A DNA stretch of 64,000 nt from Escallonia rubra. Its lineage: Eukaryota; Streptophyta; Magnoliopsida; Escalloniales; Escalloniaceae. The translations under genes were made by a program, and so were the position numbers. Positions 32,046-43,106 of this stretch are shown one piece after another (the stretch's first letter is position 1; each line of letters begins with the position of its first letter). The DNA lies in the NCBI GenBank assembly GCA_033065855.1, contig JAVXUO010002267.1:1-64000 (forward strand), written 5' to 3'. The notes below the pieces were generated by a model. That model saw only the letters and a program-made list of their open reading frames with translations, had not been told where the DNA came from and made no database searches.

Positions 32046-33038
32046 CTATTGCCTCCTGCGCTTGAGCCGTAGTAGTGATGGCACATAATTTAGTGCTCTT
32101 TTTAGAAAGGATCTCGCGGGCTCCCCCTTTGAGTTTTCTACTGCCGCCTCGTCACGGGAGTCCGATTCTGAGGCGAAGTGCTCGCTAGATTCCGGACGAT
32201 CGCTATGGTCAGTGGATTCCTGTATATAGTTTGTACAATGGAATATCTTCTCCGGAGTTTTAGGTCTCTCGAACTGTTGAAATTCGTCAGGACCAAAGGG
32301 GTCAGGACCAAAGGCTATTATTTCCAGAGTTGTTGGACCGTCGAACGGTTGAAATTCTTCAGGACCAACAGCCATGGCTAACCAGCCCATTAACAGTTCG
32401 GTATAGAGAATATGGCTTGGTGCGTATCTGGTTGACCGGCCCTCTCTGATGATATGGCTTGGTGCGTATCTGGATGACCAGCCCTCTCTGATGTGTATTC
32501 CGCAAGAACGGATGGTGGGGCGGGGGGTTGGTGGGTTGATTTCTGTTGTGGCAGTGGTGTCTGATGGCCCTGACTCGGAAGCTTCAAGAGGCAGCGGGCT
32601 TTCATTGGAGTTGGTATTTGGTCTTATCATCTGAGAGTGGTAGTTGGATGGGGATACCGTCATCTGATCTTCAACCATAACATCTTTCTTGTATGTCAAA
32701 AGACCACCCCAGAGATGGATCCACAGCTTAGGTTTGATAATATAGACGCAATCACTGATTGTAAGGCATGGGAAATTGCCGTTCCATCCTGTCCATCTTT
32801 TGTATGTCAGGGGGAAGCGCTTCAGACAAATCTTTCCTGCCATGACAGATTTAACGTACGCGAGAGCTTCAGAAAGACTGTTGTCATTAATTAACTCTCT
32901 AATGAAAGTGAGATCCACTCGAAGCCATCCCATGGGGAGACATTTGTGGCAGTCTTGTCTATCGAGTCTCTTCCGGTGAGTTCCTTCCGGATCCATTAAC
33001 TCGCTGCCGAAATGCTCTGGGATGTCTCTTCCAGTTAC
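32046..33038 (-). CDS. TNL copy A exon 5: post-LRR region and disordered tail
   Basis: The exon begins after CATACAG (33039) with VTGRDIPEHFGSEL, the start of the C-JID/post-LRR domain of TNLs, and stays open for 330 codons to the stop at 32046. The second half is a polar, Pro-rich tail with internal duplications: IREGWSSRYAPSHI then IREGRSTRYAPSHI, and PEEFQPFDGP then PDEFQQFERP. It ends with KGEPARSFLKRALNYVPSLL, a basic amphipathic stretch also kept at the end of copy B. Such tails are uncommon among TNLs I know. Intron phase (0) agrees with exon 4. Confidence 0.8.
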   Translation of the reverse strand, partial: VTGRDIPEHFGSELMDPEGTHRKRLDRQDCHKCLPMGWLRVDLTFIRELINDNSLSEALAYVKSVMAGKICLKRFPLTYKRWTGWNGNFPCLTISDCVYIIKPKLWIHLWGGLLTYKKDVMVEDQMTVSPSNYHSQMIRPNTNSNESPLPLEASESGPSDTTATTEINPPTPRPTIRSCGIHIREGWSSRYAPSHIIREGRSTRYAPSHILYTELLMGWLAMAVGPEEFQPFDGPTTLEIIAFGPDPFGPDEFQQFERPKTPEKIFHCTNYIQESTDHSDRPESSEHFASESDSRDEAAVENSKGEPARSFLKRALNYVPSLLRLKRRRQ

Positions 33039-34757
33039 CTGTATGACAAAAATTGATTTACATTATATAATTTATACTAACTAAAAATCCGTGCTAAGTT
33101 CCAGAAGAAGAGAGAGAGTTAATTATGAAGTGGCAAAAATTATATATATCGTATCATTATATCATATAACTGATCCATACCATATAATACAACTGTCTAA
33201 TAAACAAAGCGTCGTGTATTATTGGAGCAATGCATAAGCCTTTTTTTTTTTTAGACGTCATCATTTTCCTTTTTATCCTTTTTAATTATGACACGTCATT
33301 ATATTTGTTTTCATACCCCTTTTTTCGTACTTATTAAAGTCACACATACATCATCATACTAGAATTTATTATTTAAAATCTCGCAGGTGTTATTGTCATA
33401 ATTTTAATAAACCCCTGCTAACAGTAAAGATTCAATTCTATGTATATATTCTAAAACTCTACCTAATGAATATATCACATATTAAAACTTGATTTTGACC
33501 ATGAACACCCTAAAAACACTTCAAGATAACAAAATTAAACACTGAAAAATATAAAAAAACTAAAATTTTACTTATGAAAATTAAAAATTAATAGGTCACT
33601 AGGTACAAACTTTATTTTCTATATGCGGAAGCAACTTACAAGATGAATATGACTATTTTTTAAATTACTTTTAAAGTACCAAACTGATAGTTTACATCAT
33701 AAATTAAATTTAATTGCATAAGATTTAATAATAAAACACATAAGCTTCTTTATGTTTTTTTCCATTTTTAGCCCCCTTACTTATGCAACACGTCATCTTA
33801 TTTTTTTTATGCCATTTTCTTTTTTTACCAAACTTATTAACTATTTCCTAAATTTTGTAGACATTATTGCCCCAATTTTTGTGAACCTCTTAAAACTAGG
33901 AAACCAATTCTAAAATTTCAATTATATAGCGAAAACATTGGTATATAATGAAAAAGAATAATTAGGATGCAACATCAAAGCATAAGGAAAAAATATTTGG
34001 ACACAAGATTTATCGTGGTTCGGTTATAACCTACCTACCTCCATGGTGCGTGCAAACTTCTTCGTACTATGGGAATATCTATATCTTATTAAAAAAAAAA
34101 AAAACTTAATCCGTTACATTTGGCAGCGGATGGATTTTTTTTGACCAAAATTCCTCGACAAAAAGTAATGAAATGGACCACGTCCCATGTATATATACAT
34201 ATATACATACACATGTATATACATATATATAACATATACATATGCATATGTAGCTATCCACACACATACATATGAAGCTAATCCATATCTTGATCTGGCC
34301 GTCCATCCATCGCAAATGGGCGAGCCAGATCTAAGTTTTTTTTTTTTTAGAACTTTGCATCGTCTGTTACATAATGTAACGGACGGTGAAGTTCACCGCA
34401 CCAACACCCCCCCCCCCCCCCCCCCACACAGACACACACCCCCGCCAAAAAAAGATTTGCAAGTGCATCCCTCTGACTCATTCTGTTAGGCATTCCAGTG
34501 AAACTTCATGTCCACTACACATACAAATACATACATACACGTACGTGTATGTGTATGTGTGTATGTACATACACACGTATGTACATACACACGTACACAT
34601 ACACATACACATACATACATACACGTACGTGTATGTATGTATGTATGTGTGTGTGTATATATGTATGTGTGTGTGTATGTGTATGTATGTATGTGTGTGT
34701 ACGTACGTATGTATATGTGTATTTATATACATATTCATAAACATACACGCGCGCGCG

Positions 34758-34809
<52 letters not shown>

Positions 34810-36144
34810 CAGATATGTATGTGTATATATATATATCTAAACATATACATTTACATATGTACATAGACATATGTAATTATGTATGTGTGTGTGTGTGTAA
34901 TACATATGTGTATCATGTATATGTGTGTGTGTAGAGGTAGAGAGAGAGAGAGAGAGTAAGAATATCTTTATTAATTCATGAAAAACAAACTCTCCAACAT
35001 TAAATAATTACATATAAAACAAAAATGACTTAAGAGATTTGATAGGAAATTCTAGAAACTATCTTAAACTCATATTTTATCTTTTATAAACTCTTGGAAT
35101 GCAGATTATAGACAATTTGTTTTTTTTTTTTTTTTGATAATGTCCTTAATTTGATCACTTTTAACATTTCAAAACCAGTATATCCAATATACTACGTACA
35201 AACATGAAAACAAAAGCATGCATCTTTGAATAAAAAAAATCACATTTGAGATTATAAAAAGAAGAACAAATTCATATATCTTAAAATATGAAGTAGAATT
35301 AGAACGTTATAACATTTGAAAACAAATCTAGGGAACTTTGTTTTTGTATAAACGGTGCTTTGTCGTCAGAAAGTGCTATAGCAATTTTTTTTTTCTTTCT
35401 TTTACCAAAAAATAAGGTGTGAATCATAGACAAGCATAAGTGTTGAGATATAGACGCTCTCAAGTCGATTGATAACCTTGGTACCGTTAAAGATGAATCC
35501 AACTTGGAAAATGTGTTGGCTAAAAATTTTGGTTAAATTTCACTCAATGGTTTGCTTACTCTAAATCTGCTCACGTTGGTTGAATATGGAAACATACAAT
35601 ATACAAATTCTATACGAGATATACACTAAGAAATTGAAATAAAGCATTATGACATTTGAAAAGAAATGTAAAGAAAGTGTATTTCTACACGATGTTTTAT
35701 CACATTATTTTCTAGCCACAAAATAAGATGTGCACGAGCATGTTATAAACATAAGCGCAATAATAATTACAATAAAAATGTCTCATGCAATATACGCACA
35801 TCGGTGGTCTTTTCTTTTTTCTTTTTTTGTGTATTACATGAACTTCTGATTTTTGTTCCTCCATATATTAATAAGCTCGAATTATCTAAATGCACAAAGG
35901 TAGTGCTTATCTATGTTTCACCATAGGGATTAATTTATTCTTTGAGAAAGTTGTTCACCATTTAAATTAAACGTGACTTTTTTTGATAAACTAACCGTGA
36001 ACATTTAGATTGTGCAATATACTTTATTATGCAATTCAAAGATTAGGGGCACATACATATATATGTATGTATGAATATATGCGTATTTAGATGTATATCC
36101 AGACACAATACCCATACACACACAGATGGAGAAAAAGAGGGAAC
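33039..36144 (-). other. TNL copy A intron 4 with microsatellites
   Basis: A 3.1-kb intron. It holds AT-rich sequence, including a member of the TCTAAAACTCTACCTAAT repeat family near 33450, a C21 homopolymer run near 34408, a 400-bp compound (CA/TG/TA)n microsatellite at about 34510-34935 with nested palindromes such as CATACACGTACGTGTATG, and a short GA run near 34938. Long open frames on both strands in the microsatellite are artefacts of the dinucleotide periodicity. Around 34100-34400 lie remnants (CCGTTACATTTGGCAGCGGA; GTTACATAATGTAACGGACGG) related to the Pack-MULE end motifs at 46-48 kb. Confidence 0.7.
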
Positions 36145-37170
36145 CTCAATCTTCAAGGCAGAGTGTAGAATAATCTGCCAAAATGTATAAACCATATTCT
36201 CCATCAATCTGACACAATTGTTGAGTGAGAACCGCCGCAGATTATTGTACTTGTGTAGTGGACCTGGTGGCCCTTCTAACGATACACAATCATCTGCAGA
36301 CACACTTCTTATACTTTGGGGAAGCTCTGGCAATACTTGAAGCTTCTTGCATCCTTGCAGCAGGAGAGTTTGAAGCCGAGGATATTCGGACATGCTTGAT
36401 GGTAGATTAACAAAATCATTTCCCCTAATATCCAACACTAACAAACAGGATAAGCGACTGATATCATGAGGAAGTTTTAATAGATTTTGGCAACTGATAT
36501 TTAGCTCCTGTAATGAACTTAACATCAGTAACCAAGGTAGGAAGAGTGAAATCGATGATTGGGGTTTGCATCCACAAAAAGAAAGGATTTTGAGGTTCTT
36601 CGGCAAGTAAATGAAGGGAAGAAGTTGTAAGAAAGCAGTTCCATCTGCATGAAGCTCCTCTAGGCATACCAAATTTCCAAGATTCTCTGGCAGTTTGCTG
36701 AGCTTTGAGCAGCCAGAGAGACGAAGAAACCTTAGAAAGTGCAAACTGCAAATGCTACTCGGCAGACTTCCAAGGAATTTGCATCTAGATAAATCTATCA
36801 AATCAAGGTTTTTGAGGCGTTCAATTGATAAGGGAAGCTCTTTTATAGCAGTTCCATCTAAATAAAGCTGAGATAACTTATCTATATCTCCTTGAATGTC
36901 TGGAAACTTGTCGAGTTTTTTACAGCCAGAGAGAACAAGCTTCTCAAGATTTACCAGTAGAATATTGTTTGGAAGACTTCTCAGATTTGTGCAGCCTCTC
37001 AAGTTTAAGACAACAAGCTTCTTGTGAAATGCTATAGATTGGTGGACCTGTACCAAACTCGTGCATTGCTCAAGAACCAACATTTGAAGGTTCGGGATGT
37101 CCTTAAAGTCTGGTGTCCGTATTAGCTTTTCTGAGTGACTAAGATCGATGAATGCCAGCTTGTCTACTCT
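36145..37170 (-). CDS. TNL copy A exon 4: leucine-rich repeats
   Basis: 342 codons from acceptor GAACAG|AGAGTA (37171|37170) to donor GATTGAG|GTTCCC (36145|36144), fully open. It reads KLAFIDLSHSEKLIRTPDF, LEKLVLSGCKKLDKFPDI, LYLDGTAIKELPLSIERLK and SLPSSICSLHFLRFLRLSGC, about a dozen LRRs of the TNL type with L--L-L--C/N spacing. This surface usually determines recognition. The last part (LPELPQSIRSVSADDCVSLE) is the conserved end of the array. Confidence 0.9.
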
Positions 37171-37348
37171 CTGTTCAAACAATGAAGAAATGATATTTAT
37201 CCTATATCACTACTATGCATTAAGAGATATGAAAGCATGCATAGAAACATAAGTCAGGTTAATAGCGCAATGATGAGACTCATTCATTTGTTAGATAATC
37301 TCAGGTTCGAAACGATTGAAAAGAAACATAAGATCGAAGAGATTGTAC

Positions 37349-37624
37349 CTTTATTCCAGGCCAAAATTTTCGAAGGTGGCTAAACTGCATTTCAAGCCCA
37401 ACAAGTTTTGTCGCTTGGAAACTTGCTGGTAAAGATTTTGAAGGGTATTCATGCCATTGAAGCCAACGTAACCCATCTGGAAGATATTCAACGCCTTGAG
37501 AAAGCTTGACATTACGAAATTTGAGTAGCCTTAGCTTGTCCATCCTTTGTAAGGTGTCACTGCTGAAGTCTAGTTCCGTTGGCTCTGGAAAGTCCAATTG
37601 TAAGCCTTCAACTGCCTTTGTCCC
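37349..37624 (-). CDS. TNL copy A exon 3: NB-LRR linker and first LRR
   Basis: 92 codons, bounded by TTATTAG|GGG (37625|37624) and AAAG|GTACAA (37349|37348). It contains GTKAVEGLQLDFPEPTELDF, then MDKLRLLKFRNV and LRWLQWHEYPSKSLPASF, the conserved block that precedes the LRR array in TNLs. The frame is intact. Copy B has the matching exon at the window's right edge. Confidence 0.88.
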
Positions 37625-37788
37625 CTAATAACCAACCGCGCAGGAGCGAAAATTCATGATTATTGTAATGTTAAACCCCAAAAACGACTTACTGTAATAA
37701 TGCTTTTTGTACAAATTAGAAAGACTTTTATTGTCATGTAAACAGAAAAACAGATCCTAAGCATTTTATACAAAACTTTGATTCTCAT

Positions 37789-38891
37789 CGTATTTTGTGC
37801 CAATACATCACAAACATCCTGAGGGTCCCACAATCTGCTATATTTCCAAGGCCCTATTGGTTGGGCTTTGCGAACAATATGCCATCCCATTTGTTGTATC
37901 AAGTCATGCATCTGAAGCTCACCATTAGCGATAACTATGAGAGATTTTTCAACTAGAACTGTTATCCCAATACCAGCGTGGAAACCAAAACTGTCAAGTA
38001 TTCGTTTGGCATGATCTACCTTCTCCCCCTTTAAAAAGCATGCAATATCGAGGAATATTTCTTGCTCTACTTTCTTCAGCCCATTGTCATAGCTCACTTT
38101 AAGTTTTCCTATGATATCATCTTCTGGAATATCTTTTAGCCTATTCACCACACTTTCCCACATTTCAGCGTCTCTATCATATAACAATTTACCCAGCACT
38201 GTAAGAGCTAAAGGTAGGCCTCCAGCATATTTTACTACAAGAGAAGAGAGCTTCTCGAACTCTTTTGGATGATAATATTCCCTGAAGGCATTCAAATTGA
38301 AGAGCATGACACTTTCGGTCTCACTTAACAAACGAACCTCGTATATCTTATTTTTATCTAAATTTTCGTTAATATCTAAAATCCTTATTATCTCTAGTTG
38401 TTATGATAATTCTACTCCCCTTACCAAACCAATTCCGATTTCCAGCTAATGCATCTACTTGGTCCATACTATCCACGTCGTCGAGAATGACAAGAGCTCT
38501 TTTACTGCTCACATATCTACTTATCAGTTGAACTCCATGCAAAATATCACGTACCTTCACATCCCTTTGTGTTAGGATTTCTAAAATCATTTCTTGCAGA
38601 CTCTTCAAACCATTTTTCTTTGACTTTTCTCTAACGTCATGAACAAAAATGGCACATTTAAACTGATCAGAGATGTTTTTAAACACTTCCCTTGCAACCG
38701 TTGTCTTACCAATTCCGCCCATGCCCCATATCCCAATAAAGCGAACGTCATCAGTCCCTAACTCCAGCAACGATTTAACCTCGTCAACACGAGAATCTAT
38801 TCCAACTAGATCCTCCTCAACGTTTGAAACTGGATGATCCAACTCGCTGAAGACCTCCGTAACAAGTTCGCGGATAACTTTGGATTCATGC
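37789..38891 (-). pseudogene. TNL copy A exon 2: NB-ARC domain, frameshifted
   Basis: It contains every NB-ARC landmark: P-loop GMGGIGKTT, kinase-2 RALVILDDVD, RNBS-B GSRIIITTRD, GLPL (GGLPLALTVLG), RNBS-D region (FLDIACFLKGEKVDHAKRIL) and MHD (ELQMHDLIQQMG). The acceptor CTTGCAG|G lies at 38892|38891. Between RNBS-B and RNBS-C one extra base (within TCTAAAATCC on the plus strand, 38375-38384) shifts the frame and gives a stop within a few codons. The exon length of 1103 is one more than the phase requires, which confirms a single-base insertion. The expected GT after the exon is AT. Confidence 0.9.
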
Positions 38892-39056
38892 CTGCAAGTG
38901 GAAAGGATGTAAGTTTGCATAAACATTTGCTAGTTTTCTAGGCATGTTGTGGTGGAGCGGCAAAATTTATCCTTATTATATCTCTCATCCATAATTCGGT
39001 TAGATGCCATATCAATATTTTGATGCAGAGAGATTGGCATTTGAATTGGTGCTTAC
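38892..39056 (-). other. TNL copy A intron 1
   Basis: 165-bp intron with GTAAGC donor and CTTGCAG acceptor, between TIR and NB-ARC exons, the usual position. Confidence 0.85.
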
Positions 39057-39538
39057 CCATTTTCCACTTTCTCGACATCCCACCCTGATGTGTTGGCGGC
39101 TTCGGTTAATGCTTGCCTCCAGCTAGATACCTTGCTCCTGTCATGGTACTCAAGGGCTTTAGCGAAACTCCCCGTTTGTTTACGCACGTCTGATGGATCC
39201 ACATGGTAGAAGACCGGAAGGACCGTCGTCAGTCCCCCCAGGTTCTTGCATTCAATGATCTTCACGAGTTCATCCAGGCACCACGACGACGAAGCATAGT
39301 TCTGGGAGAAAATGACGATGGCAAACCGCGACCCTTCAATGGCTTCGAAAAGTTCCGGCGAGATTGAGCTTCCTCTCTCGAGATTCTCATCGTCCTTGAA
39401 GGTGCGGATGCCAGCTTCATACAAAGCCTTATACAGATGGTCCACAAAGTTCTTGCGGGTGTCTTCGCCTCTGAAGCTCAGAAACACGTCGTACACCCAG
39501 TGCGGCGGGGTTGAAGACGAAGACGAAGAGGCGGCCAT
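39057..39538 (-). CDS. TNL copy A exon 1: TIR domain
   Basis: 160 codons plus 2 bases from ATG 39538. It opens with a Ser-rich leader then YDVFLSFRGEDTRKNFVDHL (TIR box 1), GIRTFKD, SRFAIVIFSQNYASSSWCLD with the conserved catalytic-site Glu in CLDEL, and VLPVFYHVDPSDVRKQTGSF. These are all canonical for TIR domains, which hydrolyse NAD+. The donor AATGG|GTAAGC (39057|39056) is good, and the exon joins the next at G|G CAT GAA in phase. No lesions. The start is chosen because the Ser-rich leader immediately before the TIR box is typical of TNLs and no upstream in-frame ATG fits. Confidence 0.9.
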
Positions 39539-39662
39539 GCCTGCGTAGACAATTGAAAGCTTGGCGGAGTTAAGTGTTAGGTAGGTTATGATCTACAATA
39601 AGAAGAGATCATAGAGACGTCCGATTGCTTTGCGCGTTATGGTCTAAAATCAAGACGCGTTG

Positions 39663-41520
39663 CGCTGTACAAAGTCACGAGAACATGTTACTCTGTACAA
39701 AGTCACGAGAACATGTTACTCTCCTGGCAGTTATGGACCCCTAACTTTTACAGTTATGGACCCCTAACTTTTACAGGTGAAAGAGATGAGCAGCCAGTCA
39801 AAAAGACAGAGAAGTAATGGCGGTAGTGCGCTGTACAAAGTCACGTGAACATGTTACTCTCCTGCTTGTTTCTGACAGTTTTTTGTATTATTTTTCTTGT
39901 CGTTCCTAAGAAAGATTCCTAGCATGTGTTTTGGAGTTAGAAATTTGAATTGAGAATTGTTACTTTGAAAATGTTTTTAGAATTTTTTTGAATAAATTAT
40001 ACGTGTAGAAAGTCACGTCAATGATTTTGCTTGAGAGTAATGCGCTGTACAAAGTCACGTGAACGATTGTGTAAGAGAACATGTTACTCTCCTACTTGTT
40101 TCTTACAGTTTTTTGTATTAATTTTCTTGTCGTTCCTAGGAAAGACAACTAGCGTGTGTTTGGAGTTGAAATTTGAATTGAGAATTTTTACTTTGAAAAT
40201 GTTTTTAGAATTTTTTTTTTATTAAATTATACGTGTACAAAGTCACGTCAATGATTTTGCTTGAGAGTAGTGCGCTGTACAAAATCATGTGAACGATTGT
40301 GTAAGAGAACATGTTACTCTGCTACTTGTTTCTTACAGTTTTTTGTATTAATTTTCTTGTCGTTCCTAAGAAAGACTACTAGCGTGTGTTTGGAGTAAGA
40401 AATTTGAATCGAGAATATTTACTTTGAAAATGTTTTTAGAATTTTTTTTTTGATTAAATTATACGTGTACAAAGTCACGTCAATGATTTTACTTGAGAGT
40501 AGTGGGCTGTACAAAGTCACGTGAACGATTGTGTAAGAGAACATGTTACTCTCCTACTTGTTTCTTACAGTTTTTTGTATTAATTTTCTCGTCGTTCCTA
40601 GGAAAGACAACTAGCGTGTGTTTGGAGTTGAAATTTGAATTGAGAATTTTTACTTTGAAAATGTTTTTAGAATTTTTTTTTGATTAAATTATACGTGTAC
40701 AAAGTCACGTCAATGATTTTGCTTGAGAGTAGTGCGCTGTACAAAATCATGTGAACGATTGTGTAAGAGAACATGTTACTCTGCTACTTGTTTCTTACAG
40801 TTTTTTGTATTAATTTTCTTGTCGTTCCTAAGAAAGACTACTAGCGTGTGTTTGGAGTAAGAAATTTGAATCGAGAATATTTACTTTGAAAATGTTTTTA
40901 GAATTTTTTTTTTGATTAAATTATACGTGTACAAAGTCACGTCAATGATTTTACTTGAGAGTAGTGCGCTGTACAAAGTCACGTGAACGATTGTGTAAGA
41001 GAACATGTTACTCTCCTACTTGTTTCTTACAGTTTTTTGTATTAATTTTCTTGTCGTTCCTAGGAAAGACAACTAGCGTGTGTTTGGAGTTGAAATTTGA
41101 ATTGAGAATTTTTACTTTGAAAATGTTTTTAGAATTTTTTTTTGATTAAATTATACGTGTACAAAGTCACGTCAATGATTTTGCTTGAGAGTAGTGTACT
41201 GTACAAAATCGCGTCAACGATTGTGTAAGAGAACATGTTACTCTCCTACCTGTTTCTTACAGTTTTTTGTATGAATTTTCTTGTCGTTCCTAGGAAAGAC
41301 TCCTCGCGTGTGTTTGGAGTTAGAAATTTGAATCGAGAATTTTTACTTTGAAAATGTTTTTAGACTCCTAGCGTCTAAAAACTTTGAAAATGTCTATAAA
41401 TTTTCTTGCCGTTCCTAGGAAACACTCCTAGCGTGTGTTTGGAGTTGAAATTTGAATTGAGAATTTTTACTTTGAAAATGTTTTTAGAATTTTTTTTTTG
41501 ATTAAATTATACGAAAGAGA
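39663..41520. repeat. 231-bp tandem repeat with 462-bp higher-order structure upstream of TNL copy A
   Basis: Units marked by TGCGCTGTACAAA-type starts lie at 40041, 40271, 40503, 40733, 40965 and 41195, i.e. spacings 230, 232, 230, 232, 230. Odd and even units differ consistently: type a has GTCACGTGAACG, GGAAAGACAACTAGC and GAGTTGAAATTTG; type b has ATCATGTGAACG, AGAAAGACTACTAGC and GAGTAAGAAATTTG. The dimer therefore repeats with a period of exactly 462 bp. More decayed partial copies flank it at 39663-40020 and 41290-41520. The equal small open frames at 40031, 40493 and 40955 are products of the repeat. The array begins about 125 bp upstream of the TNL start codon. Confidence 0.95.
39842..41177 (-). 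promoter_or_regulatory. Reiterated G-box and W-box/TGA-type motifs in the TNL promoter array
   Basis: CACGTG (G-box) occurs at 39842, 40056, 40518 and 40980, the last three exactly 462 bp apart; type b units have lost it by a CATGTG change. GTCACGTCAATG occurs at 40012, 40242, 40474, 40704, 40936 and 41166. In the gene's sense this reads CATTGACGTGAC, combining a TTGAC W-box core (WRKY) with TGACGTG (TGA/bZIP). The sites are seen; a regulatory role is inference. Confidence 0.45.
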
Positions 41521-41640
41521 ATTTCTAAAATTTTTGAAAGAATTTGAACGAATATTTAGGGCCTTTAAATTTATAGTCAAATAGTTTGGACTAGTTATTT
41601 ATTAAATCCTTTCAAAAAAATTAATTTGTAAAATCACTAC
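41465..41640 (+). repeat. 170-bp direct repeat, copy 1 (end of the tandem array)
   Basis: The segment from AAAATGTTTTTAGAA through AAAGAATTTGAACGAATATTT to CAAATAGTTTGGACTAG recurs at 44562-44730. The two copies bracket a 2.9-kb region holding gene fragments. Confidence 0.75.
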
Positions 41641-42209
41641 GGGGGCGTAAGTTTACGCAATTTGTTTTCGTATTTTATATTCTGTTTATATTTTTCAGAT
41701 TTTAGTATTCAGTTCTAAAATCGTATTATGTACTTTTAATCTTTTTCGTATTTACTTTTTCAGTTTTTTTCTGTACGTTTACTATTTTTATTTTCATTTT
41801 CACCAACTTTTTTGAATTCATTATTGTCTGCTTTTACACTATTTGTACACATTTCTTCTTATTTTAACTTTCTTCTTAAGCTAACAAATTATTTTTATAC
41901 CCTCTATTTATCTTTTCAATTATTTTTCCTACTTATTTTTTCACTTCTCCCGGTAAAGTCATCACTGAATTTGTGACAAAAACCCTTCACGTAGGGCCCA
42001 CCCCAATTAGTGCTTCACGTCTCCCAATAAAGTCATCACTCAATTTGTGGCAAAACCTTCCACGTAGGGCCACCCCAATACTTGCTTCACGCCAATGTTA
42101 CCTGTTCACGCCAGTCTGGGCCACATATAGGTGTGTGACATTCCCTTCCCCTTCCATTTCCATTTCCATTTCCCCTTCGTGATTTCCCATTCCCCTTCCC
42201 TGTTCGTGT

Positions 42210-42248
<39 letters not shown>

Positions 42249-43106
42249 TTTTTTATTCTTAACCTACCATATGTGAAAAAATACATTCTTGAATCAATCT
42301 TCCATTTATTAAATTAAATGTAGAAGAAGCGGATAAGTGAAAATGAGATTAAAAGATTGAACAAAACTATTGTTCGCGTGGGTAAAAAATTTAGCAAAAT
42401 TATTCACATTAAAATGAAATGCAATGAAGTAACTTTTTAAAAGGATATGTCGTTATTTATAAACGTACTTACGCAAAAAGATCTTTTTGACTTTCTCTAA
42501 TACATGATTAACTTTTTTTTTCTGAAGAGGTCCCGTCTTTTTCAATTTCTTGGATAAAATCTACTATCTTGACAAGGGTCTTTTTAGTTTGCTGAGAGCG
42601 TCAGGGGTTACTATTTACGGCCTCCTTCAATTAGATTCCCTTTAATAATAAGTAAAAAAAAATCATAGTTCAACAACCCCTCACCACCAAGCATTACGAA
42701 GGTTATTTTACATATGGTTCACTTTAACGAAAATAAATAAAGGAAAAAAAAAGACTCATTATTTAACAAACATTTTCAAAAATAGAAAAAATTCAAGTTT
42801 ACCTCTTGTTCTTATACATATATAAGTAAGAGATGGAAAAATTTTGGAAAAAAACTTTTAATAAGTTTATCACCGCGTTGATAAGCATATTACAACGTGC
42901 ATATAATTAATTAATTTACCGCAGAAGCGTGACACACAAGGCCATGAATAAAAAATAAAAACATAAATTATTAAAGAGTAAGAAAAAAATTCAAGTTTAA
43001 CCAGCATTGTCATTGTACATAAAAAATTCAAGGGGAAGGGCATAGGGGGAAAGGGTGGTGGAGACTCGTCTTCCGCTTTGTCTGCCAAAACTTTGAAAAG
43101 CAATTG
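41641..43106. other. AT-rich non-coding region with a short duplication and (CT)n
   Basis: A 70-bp tandem-like duplication (AAAGTCATCACT(G/C)AATTTGTG ... ACGTAGGGCC(C)ACCCCAAT) lies at about 41955-42095, followed by short C/T-rich repeats and a (CT)n microsatellite at about 42210-42244. The GC-rich stretch 42120-42210 with CATTTCCATTTCC repeats looks like a leader. No gene recognised. Confidence 0.5.

Larger units (their letters stand above)
31941..39538 (-). pseudogene. TNL resistance gene copy A (TIR-NBS-LRR), probable pseudogene
   Basis: All five exons of a plant TNL intracellular immune receptor are present in order on the minus strand: TIR, NB-ARC, LRR start, LRR, and a post-LRR/C-JID-like exon with a long tail. 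TNLs sense pathogen effectors and use the TIR domain's NADase activity to trigger cell death. Predicted exon phases agree across every junction if one extra base in exon 2 is ignored; the product would be about 1,290 residues. Two lesions argue against function: a +1 frameshift in NB-ARC near 38377-38381 and loss of the GT donor after exon 2 (ACG|ATGAGA, 37789|37788). The rest is remarkably open, so inactivation is recent. A truncated TIR-NB product remains possible. The 3' flank has been displaced by a 10-kb transposon, and a tandem-repeat array lies directly upstream. Confidence 0.85.

Noticed and set aside
34386-34934. Long open frames on both strands rich in Tyr, His, Cys, Val and Ile
   Set aside because: They lie wholly in a (CA/TG/TA)n compound microsatellite; dinucleotide repeats are open in all frames. 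Not genes.
40031-41149. Three near-identical 64-codon frames at 462-bp spacing
   Set aside because: They are produced by the higher-order tandem repeat. No start context, no domain, and the frame depends on the repeat phase.
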